A DNA stretch of 7,101 nucleotides from an uncultured Campylobacter sp. (GCF_938002845.1 NZ_CALKZP010000025.1:1-7101), one strand, 5' to 3'; numbered from the stretch's first letter, positions 1-6,234 are shown. A program made the numbers and translations. Notes: generated from the sequence alone by a model not told the origin.

Positions 1-2
1 AA

Positions 3-68
3 AGCCCAGATAGCGAGAAGCTAAACAACGTCGCCGATCGCTCGATCGAGTGCGAGGGGTGTCAGTAA
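3..68 (+). CDS. C-terminal end of an unidentified plus-strand gene (partial)
   Basis: Frame 3 of the plus strand is open from the window edge to a TAA at 66-68 and encodes 21 residues ending in DRSIECEGCQ. The composition (charged residues, a CxxC-like CEGC end) is protein-like, and the other two plus frames stop earlier. The stretch is too short to identify. If real, the gene converges on the minus-strand DUF3137 gene, with about 208 bases between their stops. A minus-strand frame is also partly open here, so a chance ORF remains possible. Confidence 0.35.
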   Translation, partial: SPDSEKLNNVADRSIECEGCQ

Positions 69-276
69 AATTTCGAGAGATTTTAGAATTTTTTAAGCGC
101 CGCCATAGAATTTTGTAAAAATTTAAGCGGCTAAAGTCGATAGTAAAGCAAAATTGCCTATTAAAGAATTCCTTGCCTTTCGAAGTAGTTTGATTTAATA
201 ACGGACGAGCAAAAAAGCGCAGCCTTGGCAAGAACTAAATTGTTTCAACGGCGCTCGCTCAAATTTAAAGCGTAGA
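69..276. other. Intergenic spacer between convergent stops
   Basis: This AT-rich stretch lies between the putative plus-strand stop at 68 and the stop of the DUF3137 gene at 277. I see no ORF with a ribosome binding site. A GCCGC/GCGGC pair around 104-138 has a loop too long to make a convincing terminator. I find no other supported element. Confidence 0.4.
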
Positions 277-1191
277 TTATTCCACCTGTCCGAGCTTTTT
301 GAGATAGGCGAAAATTTTAGCGATCTCGATCATCTTATTTAGGCTTTCGAGCAGCTTCGCGCTTTGCGAGCTCGGCGCGGATTTGAAAATTTCGCTATTT
401 TCAACGCCGATTACGAGGCTGCTTTCGCCCAGATAAAGCTCGGTTTTACCGAACAAATTTACGGTGATCGTCTGCATATTTTCTAAAATCTTTTTGTTTT
501 GTAAAAATGCAGCGGCGGCGGGATTGTTGAGATAAACATCAAACGACGCGCTTAGGTGCGGGCTGTCTTTAAGCAGCTTCAGATCCGACGCGCCGAAGAT
601 GAACTCTCCGCGCGGCACGACTAAAATTTTACTATCGAAAGTCTCGCTAAAATCAAATTTTGCAAAAAGCCCGTCGAAGATCGCGGTATCGTCCTTTTTT
701 TTAAGATGCAGAATTTTATCCAGCTCAAAGACCCGATTTTCTCTGTTTTTATCGAAATCGCGACTTAGGCAGATGTCACCGATTTTTATACCAAATTCGG
801 GCGTCTTACCCACTATAGCGTGCTTGCAAGTGCATAGATTTGCCTCTTTACGGAGCGGATTTTTGTAAATTTCATCGAGCAAAAACGCGCCGAAAGGCTG
901 AAAAGTAAGGCGCAGCTCCTTTGCGATCCAGAGTAGAAATTCATTCTTAAAGGCCTCTTCACTGAGCGCTTCAAATTTACGCGAAATACGCACGGCTAGG
1001 TATTTGTAAGCAGGATAAGCAAGAGCTAGCAGCACCAATAAAAACAGGAATGAGAAATCTCCGAAATCCTTGCGCATAGCAATAAACAGCGCCAGCACTA
1101 CCGCCGCCACGCCGCCACGCGCCTTCCAAAGCGCCACATTGCGTGCTCCATCTAGTTTTTGCTTTTTTAATTCGTAAGAAACAAGGCTCAT
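277..1191 (-). CDS. DUF3137-type membrane protein
   Basis: This 304-residue protein has two hydrophobic helices near the N-terminus (about residues 25-40 and 46-66), followed by a soluble domain that should lie in the cytoplasm. The segment from about residue 170 matches the DUF3137 pattern as I know it: FDGLFAKFDFSETF, then a strand with VVPRG, then a phosphatase-like spacing of F-V-Y and a late LYLGESSLVIGV block. DUF3137 has no established function. The start is the ATG at 1191, preceded by a weak GGGGAT site and a strong promoter at 1222-1249, so the gene is transcribed separately from the array upstream of it. Hand-counted GC in sample rows (43-65%) is clearly above the array's, so I read it as resident core sequence at the edge of the accessory region. 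The family call is fairly firm, the role unknown. Confidence 0.85.
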   Translation of the reverse strand: MSLVSYELKKQKLDGARNVALWKARGGVAAVVLALFIAMRKDFGDFSFLFLLVLLALAYPAYKYLAVRISRKFEALSEEAFKNEFLLWIAKELRLTFQPFGAFLLDEIYKNPLRKEANLCTCKHAIVGKTPEFGIKIGDICLSRDFDKNRENRVFELDKILHLKKKDDTAIFDGLFAKFDFSETFDSKILVVPRGEFIFGASDLKLLKDSPHLSASFDVYLNNPAAAAFLQNKKILENMQTITVNLFGKTELYLGESSLVIGVENSEIFKSAPSSQSAKLLESLNKMIEIAKIFAYLKKLGQVE

Positions 1192-1221
1192 CGCTATCCC
1201 CGTGAGTGAAATTTGACGCTC

Positions 1222-1249
1222 ATTATAGCGAAAAATGGGATTAAATCAA
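1222..1249 (-). promoter_or_regulatory. Sigma70-type promoter for the DUF3137 gene
   Basis: On the minus strand TTGATT (1249-1244) and a perfect TATAAT (1227-1222) are separated by 16 bases. Transcription would begin near 1215, about 25 bases before the ATG at 1191. The promoter lies in the 99-base gap after the 73-aa gene, so the DUF3137 gene does not depend on the array for transcription. Confidence 0.75.
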
Positions 1250-1290
1250 GCCATATGATAAGCGCGTTGCTATTTATAAGGCGGGTTTTT

Positions 1291-1512
1291 TCATAATAGC
1301 TCAAAAGCATAGAAATCGCCGTCTTTTTCTCTGCATTTTACAATATCGCCGTATTTGAATTCTAAAATTTCATCCAGTTCGGATTCAAATTTCGTCGTAT
1401 CGGTAATTTTAAAAATATATTGTGCGATTTGAGCAGCCTTTGCCGGGCGCCATACATCGATATCTTCATTCAAAATTTTTATAAAAATTTCTTTATCGGT
1501 CGCGCTTGCCAT
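1291..1512 (-). CDS. Small protein with VWRPAKA motif, last gene of the array
   Basis: This 73-residue acidic protein has a DVWRPAKA motif at about residues 19-26 and an EFKYGDIVKC motif near residues 50-59. The order VWRPxxA, a middle helix, then EFxxGDIVxC is one I recognise from small uncharacterised bacterial proteins, probably a compact beta fold. I know no biochemical function for it. The ATG at 1512 follows the stop of the 208-aa gene by 19 bases, with a GGAAAGG site upstream, so the two are probably co-transcribed. Its place at the end of a run of immunity-type genes suggests the same role, which is inference only. Confidence 0.75.
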   Translation of the reverse strand: MASATDKEIFIKILNEDIDVWRPAKAAQIAQYIFKITDTTKFESELDEILEFKYGDIVKCREKDGDFYAFELL

Positions 1513-1531
1513 ATTAAACCTTTCCGCCCGG

Positions 1532-2158
1532 TTATCTAAAATTCTTTCTGCCTAGCCACAATTTAAGATATTTTAATACGGGTCTTAAATAATCATTAGT
1601 AGCGTTGGCTTTAAAGGCGCTTATGTCCGATTCTATCAAATACCAGCTATATCCGTCATCCTTTAAAATATTCATTTTGCGATGTTTGGCCTCAGCATTT
1701 GCGTCAGATATCTCTATATCCAGTACTTTATTTGCAATATTCATCTGTACCGATAGATTAGGGCTTAGATCATATATGAAGCGGTTAAGATCCTTGATGA
1801 TATGGGTATTATATACGTCATCGATCATCTCGGCTCTTCTCTTCTTAAAAATTTCCTCCTCTATCGGATCTCCGTCAATAAGCTTTCCATAATGATCCGC
1901 GTCTGCTATGAGCTCTTCGTAAGACGCGGTAAAACATCCAAAAAATCCCCTATGCATCCCAAATTTCCAATTCGTAGGCACCGTTTCATCTATTACTTGA
2001 AAATATTCACTATTAAATCTACAGTAATCTATATCATCTGCAAACGGTAATATGCAATAATAAATCCGTTCCTCTTCATATTGGATACCATGAACAAAAT
2101 AGGTTCTGTTTAACCCCAAATGCCCATGCTCGTCCTCTTTTATACATTTTACAATCAT
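1532..2158 (-). CDS. 208-aa two-part protein, candidate immunity protein
   Basis: The N-terminal 60 residues (IVKCIKEDE..., TYFVHGI, IYYCILPF, then EYFQVID) look like a small SH3-like beta domain of the kind that opens with VKCI and has a short YxV-G strand. A helical linker follows (residues 78-130; YEELIADADHYGKLIDGD, EEEIFKKRRAEMID), then an alpha/beta C-terminal part with strands VLDIEISDA and WYLIESD. There is no signal peptide or membrane helix, so it should be cytoplasmic. The ATG at 2158 has an AAGGA site at 2168-2172, which lies inside the lost tail of the upstream gene. In the intact arrangement the two genes were 2 bases apart and probably translationally coupled. I do not recognise a named family. 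The immunity role is inferred from position. Confidence 0.75.
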   Translation of the reverse strand: MIVKCIKEDEHGHLGLNRTYFVHGIQYEEERIYYCILPFADDIDYCRFNSEYFQVIDETVPTNWKFGMHRGFFGCFTASYEELIADADHYGKLIDGDPIEEEIFKKRRAEMIDDVYNTHIIKDLNRFIYDLSPNLSVQMNIANKVLDIEISDANAEAKHRKMNILKDDGYSWYLIESDISAFKANATNDYLRPVLKYLKLWLGRKNFR

Positions 2159-2160
2159 TT

Positions 2161-2208
2161 TTAATCGTCCTTAAATTTGAAATCATCTACGGCCTCTATG
2201 ATGGGCTA
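2161..2208 (-). pseudogene. Lost C-terminal tail of the MAIWQ-type gene
   Basis: Downstream of the TAG at 2206-2208 the same frame stays open for 14 sense codons (P-I-I-E-A-V-D-D-F-K-F-K-D-D) and ends in TAA at 2161-2163. This places the original stop two bases from the next ATG, the spacing expected for a coupled operon, and the next gene's Shine-Dalgarno (2168-2172) lies inside it. I take it as the remnant of the original C-terminus and not as spacer. Confidence 0.6.
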
Positions 2209-2682
2209 CCCGTCTTTATTGCCTATTATACTATTTCTAACAAGTTCTGTAAAAAATTCTTTGTTTTTGGATTTGTTGATTGCCTCTTTTATAGCATTAA
2301 AGGATAATTTTAAATTATTTAAATTGCCATCTATAATGCAAAAGCCGTTTTTCTCACACAATGATATTATGCCCCTTAATACGGCTTCGTACTCGGATCT
2401 AAAATCGATACGAAACGTAACGGACTCTATTATATTATTAGCATCAAAAAATACCTCTAAGCGATTGCCGTTTTCGCTTCCGTATAGATCCATTTCGCTA
2501 GACCAAGATTTTTCGGGCTTTAATAGGTGCGAAATTTCAGAAAATACCTCTTTTTTGATCTTTGCTTTTTTCCAATACTTATCGTCTTCAAAGAGCTTTA
2601 TGTCGCTATATTGCGGATCGTATTGTAGATCGTAGGTATCGCTTTTGGGCAGAATAAAAAACGTACATTGCCAAATTGCCAT
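2206..2682 (-). CDS. MAIWQ-type candidate immunity protein, cut short by an in-frame TAG
   Basis: The gene encodes 158 residues from the ATG at 2682 (MAIWQCTFFILPK). This start is chosen over a TTG 15 bases upstream because GAGGAAGGAAG lies just before it. The protein contains a central KSWSSEMDLYGS motif and an alternating R-I-D-F-R strand, typical of a cytoplasmic alpha/beta immunity-like protein, but I cannot name the family. The TAG at 2206-2208 interrupts the frame. Reading on gives PIIEAVDDFKFKDD and a TAA at 2161-2163, two bases before the next start. Such a GxPIIEA tail looks like a genuine C-terminus, so this gene probably lost 15 residues (or 16 with the stop codon itself) to a nonsense change. 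Whether the shortened protein still folds is unknown. Confidence 0.75.
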   Translation of the reverse strand: MAIWQCTFFILPKSDTYDLQYDPQYSDIKLFEDDKYWKKAKIKKEVFSEISHLLKPEKSWSSEMDLYGSENGNRLEVFFDANNIIESVTFRIDFRSEYEAVLRGIISLCEKNGFCIIDGNLNNLKLSFNAIKEAINKSKNKEFFTELVRNSIIGNKDG

Positions 2683-2705
2683 ATCTTCCTTCCTCAAATA
2701 TTTTC

Positions 2706-2711
2706 ATTATA
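2706..2711 (-). promoter_or_regulatory. Possible internal -10 promoter element
   Basis: A perfect TATAAT on the minus strand lies in the 34-base gap between the DUF3885-like gene and the MAIWQ-type gene, behind an AT-rich stretch without a clear -35. In Campylobacter the -10 box alone, behind AT-rich DNA, often marks a promoter. It would give a leader of about 17 bases. It may also be chance in AT-rich sequence. Confidence 0.35.
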
Positions 2712-2716
2712 AAATT

Positions 2717-3193
2717 TTAAAAGTAATACGCATAGCAGCCTCGGTCATCGTATATATCAAATAAAATCGAAAATTTCTCTTTATTGTTTGCGGCTAATTG
2801 AGCTCTGATATTCAAAGATGGCTCTTTTGCCAGCTCAAAATTAAAATGGTGCAGCAGTATGGACCTCAAAAAATTTGGATCAAACGCTTTTTCTTTTATA
2901 AAGATAACGCCCGCTCTGGCGCCGTTTTTATAGGGTCTAGCTTTTGTGTATCGCCCCTTCATGTTTTTAAGAAGATACTCCTCTATTTTCTCATCTCTTT
3001 CCCAAAAAAGAATTTTATAAACTAGGCTATCTAAGTGGCTTGCTTTTGAAATTAAAAACATAACTAGCCTTATTTTAGCCTCTACATCGATATTTTCAAA
3101 ATCTATTCTCGATCTGGCTACGCCTCTTTTATTTCTGCTTATTTTCCTGAATTCTACGTCAAAATTACTTGGATTTATAACGTCTTTTATCAT
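2717..3193 (-). CDS. DUF3885-like candidate immunity protein
   Basis: This 158-residue cytoplasmic protein begins with a charged helical part and has a basic middle (KNMKGRYTKARPYKNG, about residues 77-92). It ends in a block resembling the DUF3885 family: FLRSILLHHFNFELA, then PSLNIRAQL, then FDIYDDRGCYAYYF. The YDDRG(C) signature after a long strand is the feature I associate with DUF3885, whose members often sit beside toxin or other immunity genes. It is normally followed by ten or more residues, whereas here the protein ends six residues later, so it is a variant or a related family. The ATG at 3191-3193 has an AAAAGG site about 10 bases upstream. No enzyme motif is visible. Confidence 0.7.
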   Translation of the reverse strand: MIKDVINPSNFDVEFRKISRNKRGVARSRIDFENIDVEAKIRLVMFLISKASHLDSLVYKILFWERDEKIEEYLLKNMKGRYTKARPYKNGARAGVIFIKEKAFDPNFLRSILLHHFNFELAKEPSLNIRAQLAANNKEKFSILFDIYDDRGCYAYYF

Positions 3194-3241
3194 CGCCGCC
3201 GCCTTTTAAAAACCTTTTGTTGCGTGATTTAAAATCCCCAT

Positions 3242-3994
3242 CTACTTTTTCCATTTAAATTTAAATCTCTTTCGCTTCATTTTTATAAAATTTTCCAGTT
3301 GCTTATCGGTAAAATTTAAAACCTCTTTTCGATTTTGTAAATTTACATAAGTGTGCCTTATATCGCAATTACCGACAAAGGCGGCTTCCCAGTTCTTAAT
3401 TAGCCAACTCGAGCTTATCGCATATTCCCGTCCTTTATTCGAGCGCATTTTATCGCTATAGCCAATAGGCGCAAACATACCGGAATAAAACCCCTCCAGA
3501 TAGGGTAGTCTCGGGCATCCTTTCGTATCGGTTGCGACGATAAATTTTATCTTTCGATCATATGGACGAAAAGCCTTGTGACACTCTATAATATCTCCAT
3601 TTTTTAGATCGTCTTTGAATTCTAAAAATTTATAAGTAAATTTTGCAGGAATTTTATCATTTATCCTTTTGTATTCGGTCACAGAGCTATCGTAATAAGA
3701 AAATATGCTTATATTTCTGGATGGCTCGGTATCACATACAAAATCTAAATTCTCCAATATCCACTTTTTAGAAATCAGACCATTATTATTTTTCGCATTA
3801 GCTTCGGGCGGCAATACTATAAACTCCCCCGAATTATCGCCGTTTATACGTAGCAGATTATTCCAGCTACAAAATAAAAACCGCCTTTGACCGATCTGCA
3901 GTATATCGCCTTCCGCGAAAATTTTTCTAAAATTATTAATCGAAAATTTTCTTCTACCTCTTACGGGTATTATCTTTTTATAATTTCTTTTCAT
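3242..3994 (-). CDS. 250-aa protein with two copies of a GDI...W(I/L)(I/L)xN domain
   Basis: This is the longest gene of the array and strongly basic at both ends (MKRNYKKIIPVRGRRK; KMKRKRFKFKWKK). It contains an internal repeat. Residues 29-86 run from GDILQIG to ISKKWILENLDFV, and residues 133-207 run from GDIIECH to ISSSWLIKNWEAAFV. Both copies have an F-rich strand, a proline turn (LPPE or FAPIGY) and an N-N/K-G segment before the ISxxW helix, so it looks like a tandemly duplicated beta-rich domain. I do not know a named family. No membrane segment is seen, and the basic tails could favour binding to nucleic acid or to an acidic toxin. The ATG at 3994 follows a weak GAAGAAAG site, 40 bases after the upstream gene. 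Confidence 0.75.
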   Translation of the reverse strand: MKRNYKKIIPVRGRRKFSINNFRKIFAEGDILQIGQRRFLFCSWNNLLRINGDNSGEFIVLPPEANAKNNNGLISKKWILENLDFVCDTEPSRNISIFSYYDSSVTEYKRINDKIPAKFTYKFLEFKDDLKNGDIIECHKAFRPYDRKIKFIVATDTKGCPRLPYLEGFYSGMFAPIGYSDKMRSNKGREYAISSSWLIKNWEAAFVGNCDIRHTYVNLQNRKEVLNFTDKQLENFIKMKRKRFKFKWKK

Positions 3995-4034
3995 GATCTT
4001 TCTTCTGTTTTATTATTAAATCGCGGCACACTCG

Positions 4035-4409
4035 CTAAATTCCTAAATGCAAAATATATAAATCATTTTTAATTGCCGAATCGATTAGTTCCAATAGGCC
4101 GTCTAATTGCTCGATAACCGAGGATCTGTTTAACACACAATTTTTATCAAAAACAATTTGCTCATCCACGCTCAAGAAAAGCGATCTCCAAGAGCATATT
4201 ATATCTCTAAATTTAGCTTTATCTTCTATCCAGCTATAGCCATAGTAATTTAGCCCTTTTTTCAAATTTATCTCATCGTTCCATGTGGTTTGCACCCACT
4301 CAAGAGAGTACGAAATGCGAAGTATCAGATCATCGCTAATTACTACGCAATACTCTTTAGAGAAAATATTTTCTTTTGTCTTTTTGAGTAAAAATTCATG
4401 TTTAGGCAT
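4035..4409 (-). CDS. 124-aa candidate immunity protein (NYYGYSWI...LHLGI)
   Basis: The protein has an N-terminal beta half (EYCVVISDDLILRISYSLEWVQ) followed by NYYGYSWI at about residues 54-61, a KFRDIICSWRSLF helix, and a final helix ending in YILHLGI. This order (YYG-hydrophobic-I, W-xx-LF helix, L(I/L)xxA helix, HxGI end) recalls a recurrent family of small proteins in toxin-immunity loci, which I cannot name. It should be cytoplasmic. The ATG at 4409 has a perfect AAGGAG at 4414-4419 with a 4-base spacer, so it can be translated well on its own. The stop to the next start leaves 40 bases. Confidence 0.75.
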   Translation of the reverse strand: MPKHEFLLKKTKENIFSKEYCVVISDDLILRISYSLEWVQTTWNDEINLKKGLNYYGYSWIEDKAKFRDIICSWRSLFLSVDEQIVFDKNCVLNRSSVIEQLDGLLELIDSAIKNDLYILHLGI

Positions 4410-4457
4410 AAGACTCCTTATTGTTTTAAAATATGACTTGAATAAAGCTCGACCTAG

Positions 4458-4871
4458 CTATTCGCCAAATTTCATCCAAGCAATGGCGTATTCTAGCGTT
4501 TCATTTCTAAAATATTTGCTAATTATCTTATATTCGTCTTCTTTCGCAATATTTACAATTGTTTCAACAAAGCCGGTGCAGAACGCCGTGCCGATATATT
4601 CGTCTTCGCTTGCCGCTCCCTTTTCCACAAAATCGAAAATTTCATTTCTTGTCTTTTCGTCCAAATCATCAAAAATTTTAATCGTAGTTTCTGCAAAAGA
4701 TGCAAGCAGCCACAATAAGCCAGGTATGTACTCCATATCGAAAGGAAATATCTGTTCTTGGTAGGCGTTAAAATACGCCCTGTTTTTCTCTATAAAGAAA
4801 TAGATATATTCCTCATATTTACCCAAATCGGTCTCTATTAAGCGCATTTGCCAATCCTTATAAAATTCCAT
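4458..4871 (-). CDS. Acidic helical candidate immunity protein, coupled to the upstream gene
   Basis: This 137-residue protein is strongly acidic and predicted to be mostly helical: FYKDWQMRLIETDLGKYEE, then the FFIEKNRAYFNAY helix, FDFVEKGAASEDEYIGTAFCTGFVE at about residues 79-103, and an AIAWMKFGE end. The pattern E-G-A-x-S-x-D-E-Y-x-x-TA-xC-TG-F-x-E resembles small families (DUF7674-like, by memory only) found as immunity proteins. High acidity suits binding to a basic nuclease toxin, which is inference. I place the start at the ATG at 4871, whose A is also the last base of the upstream TGA (TGATG). GGAGA lies 11 bases upstream. GTG and TTG codons a little upstream are alternatives. Confidence 0.75.
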   Translation of the reverse strand: MEFYKDWQMRLIETDLGKYEEYIYFFIEKNRAYFNAYQEQIFPFDMEYIPGLLWLLASFAETTIKIFDDLDEKTRNEIFDFVEKGAASEDEYIGTAFCTGFVETIVNIAKEDEYKIISKYFRNETLEYAIAWMKFGE

Positions 4872-5368
4872 CACAATACTTTTCTCCAAAATTTTATAGC
4901 GCTTTTTATCTCCTTTTCAAAATGTTTGAATGGTATATAAATTTCTTCTTGTTCATAGGATTTTAACTTTTTATATTTCTTGGTATGCGTAATTCTTGTA
5001 ATATTTTCATAGTGTTTTTGTAAAAAATCTATGATTATTTTTACCTCATCCCTGCTAAATTGTTTCGCTCTCGCCCGCCGCATAGGCGGTGCAAATGCTT
5101 GAATAAACATATCTTCTATAATCGCTTCATCGCCGAAGCGCTCGTAAAAATCAATAAAATCCAGGATATAATACCTAAAAGTATAGTCATTGAAAACCTG
5201 CAAATCTCCCGATAAGAGTTTGATTGTGCTATGGTCTAAATCGCACAGATCTTTACCGCACAGATCTTGTTCGACAAGCTCATCCTTTTGTACCGGATTT
5301 GTTATAATTTCCGGCTTTTGCAGTTTAAGCCGCGCCTTTAGCGCCTTTATTCTATTCGATAAGTTCAT
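4871..5368 (-). CDS. DUF6714-like candidate immunity protein
   Basis: The gene encodes 165 residues from the ATG at 5368. The open frame runs further upstream, but AAGGAGG (5374-5380) lies exactly where expected for this start. After a basic N-terminal helix (MNLSNRIKALKARLKLQK) comes DLCGKDLCDLD, then the motif YTFRYYILDFIDFYERFGD at about residues 62-80, then FSRDEVKIIIDFLQKHYE at 104-121. F-RYY followed by a helix and an FSxxExxxIxxFL helix is the pattern of DUF6714 and related small proteins, which I know from polymorphic-toxin loci. No function is established. It overlaps the next gene by one base (TGATG), implying coupled translation. The frame upstream of 5368 belongs to a broken membrane gene. 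Confidence 0.75.
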   Translation of the reverse strand: MNLSNRIKALKARLKLQKPEIITNPVQKDELVEQDLCGKDLCDLDHSTIKLLSGDLQVFNDYTFRYYILDFIDFYERFGDEAIIEDMFIQAFAPPMRRARAKQFSRDEVKIIIDFLQKHYENITRITHTKKYKKLKSYEQEEIYIPFKHFEKEIKSAIKFWRKVL

Positions 5369-5373
5369 TTTGT

Positions 5374-5380
5374 CCTCCTT
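5374..5380 (-). promoter_or_regulatory. Consensus Shine-Dalgarno deciding the start at 5368
   Basis: AAGGAGG is followed by ACAAA and then the ATG at 5368. It shows that the preceding in-frame 29 codons, which include a hydrophobic segment, are not part of this protein. Confidence 0.8.
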
Positions 5381-5407
5381 TTTATAAAGCATAAAATTTG
5401 AGCCCAG

Positions 5408-5611
5408 CTTATAATACTCTTTTACTCTTATCAGATATATCAAATACAGGATCAATCCTATGATAAGTAGTAGTTACATAATGACGGATTGGGTTGTGGC
5501 TACGACATAGACTTTGCCTCCGCGATAACCGCCCTCCGTCAATAGCTTATGAAAATTTAAAGACGATAGGATAATAAAAAATATCGTCATTACAATTCTT
5601 ACGGGCTTCAT
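5408..5611 (-). pseudogene. Small two-helix membrane protein interrupted by TAA
   Basis: From the ATG at 5611, with AAGGAT about 11 bases upstream, 45 codons encode a hydrophobic N-terminus (MKPVRIVMTIFFIILSSLNF), then a polar Gly-rich loop (EGGYRGGKVYVVATTQSV), and stop at TAA 5474-5476. The same frame continues directly with LLLIIGLILYLIYLIRVKEYYK, a clear second membrane helix with positive residues after it. A membrane protein with two helices and a short loop is therefore most likely split by a nonsense change. Its original end is not certain: this frame runs into the next gene, but a neighbouring frame has TAA at 5382-5384, just before the next Shine-Dalgarno. Small membrane immunity proteins often protect against pore-forming toxins, so that role is possible here. 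The 45-aa product alone could also be real. Confidence 0.55.
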
Positions 5612-5717
5612 GGTTTCAAAATATCCTTATACAAAATTCTAAGGATAGATTGCCGTTTTTTGCCCAATCGGAGTCAAAGAATTTCATCGATAAATATGCC
5701 TTGCTCAAGATTCAAAT
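5612..5717 (-). other. Short spacer with a possible 23-aa ORF or gene remnant
   Basis: Between the DUF4279 gene and the broken membrane gene the minus strand has an ATG at 5687 with 23 codons (MKFFDSDWAKNGNLSLEF, then CIRIF) ending in TGA at 5616-5618. Only a weak AAGG lies 11 bases upstream. The amino acid content is protein-like but the ORF is too short to judge. It may be a leader peptide, a gene fragment, or chance. Confidence 0.25.
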
Positions 5718-6107
5718 TTATTCATCTAGGCAGTATATGTCGTTGTCCAAATCCACATTATTATCTGCTAATAGTTTCAGTAAATTTGCATTATAATATA
5801 GACCGGGCATGCTATTATAACTGTAAACTACGACTCTTAGCAGCTTTTTCACGCTTTGTAATTTTATACTCCTCGCGACATTTATATCTGCTAAAAATTT
5901 TTTAACTAGATCTCCCGCAAAAGGTATATCATAAAATTTTTCCTCTATGCTAAAGCCAAAATTTCTGTATTTTAAAATAGAACCTTTTAGTTTCAAATCT
6001 CCTTTTTGCCAGACTTTTGTTGCAGATATGCCGTTGCTGCTTATTGTTTCGGATAGATCCCTATCGCTTTCGATCGATAGGATTAGGATTACTTTGTTGC
6101 TTTTCAA
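5718..6107 (-). CDS. DUF4279 family candidate immunity protein, probable TTG start
   Basis: This 129-residue cytoplasmic protein follows the DUF4279 pattern: an N-terminal strand (KVILILSIES), an SETISSNGI helix, ATKVWQKGD at about residues 29-37, a beta block, a central helix (ARSIKLQSVKKLL), a strand (LRVVVYSY), PGLYYNANLLKLLADNNVDLDNDIYCL and the end. The ...KGD and D-x-DIY motifs are the family's marks. DUF4279 members occur in polymorphic-toxin loci and are thought to be immunity proteins. The start is the TTG at 6107, preceded by AGGAG (6113-6117) with a 5-base spacer. The upstream ATG at 6137 has no Shine-Dalgarno, and its extra 10 residues would overlap the small ORF before it. Confidence 0.8.
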   Translation of the reverse strand: MKSNKVILILSIESDRDLSETISSNGISATKVWQKGDLKLKGSILKYRNFGFSIEEKFYDIPFAGDLVKKFLADINVARSIKLQSVKKLLRVVVYSYNSMPGLYYNANLLKLLADNNVDLDNDIYCLDE

Positions 6108-6126
6108 GATCGCTCCTAAAAATCTT

Positions 6127-6234
6127 TTATATCCCATCTACGCATACATTAGCATTCAGTTCGGCACATATTTTTATATTTATTTGAATACGAGCAAAAC
6201 CAACATATTCTGCATTGGAAGTTAAAATTTTCAT
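6127..6234 (-). CDS. 35-aa ORF coupled to the Imm40 gene
   Basis: An ATG at 6234 overlaps the TGA of the Imm40 gene (ATGA) and opens a 35-codon frame, beginning MKILTSNAEYVGFARIQINIK and ending VCVDGI. It stops at TAA 6127-6129, just before the AGGAG of the DUF4279 gene. The alternating hydrophobic residues read like a beta strand protein. The neat fit between two genes suggests coupled translation. No membrane segment or known motif is seen. It may be a small independent gene, a fragment of a lost gene, or chance. The lack of its own Shine-Dalgarno argues for coupling or against translation. Confidence 0.4.
   Translation of the reverse strand: MKILTSNAEYVGFARIQINIKICAELNANVCVDGI

Noticed and set aside
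599..868. 89-aa plus-strand ORF inside the DUF3137 gene
   Set aside because: It lies antisense to a clear family member, has no ribosome binding site, and shows the Ser/Arg-rich composition of a shadow frame.
1261..1295. GGCGGGTTTTTT as a terminator on the plus strand
   Set aside because: No complementary CCCGCC arm lies upstream within hairpin distance.
1605..2050. Overlapping plus-strand ORFs opposite the 208-aa gene
   Set aside because: They are low-complexity reverse-frame readings with no start signals, opposite a convincing gene.
2177..2635. 152-aa plus-strand ORF opposite the MAIWQ-type gene
   Set aside because: The minus frame has a good Shine-Dalgarno and operon spacing. The plus frame is Ser/Leu/Phe-rich and lacks a start signal.
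4285..4764. 159-aa plus-strand ORF spanning two minus-strand genes
   Set aside because: It crosses a gap between two well-supported genes and is a Ser-rich shadow without a ribosome binding site.
5374..5455. Longer 194-aa form of the DUF6714-like protein beginning at TTG 5455
   Set aside because: AAGGAGG directly before the ATG at 5368 decides the start. The extra residues are the second helix of the broken membrane gene.
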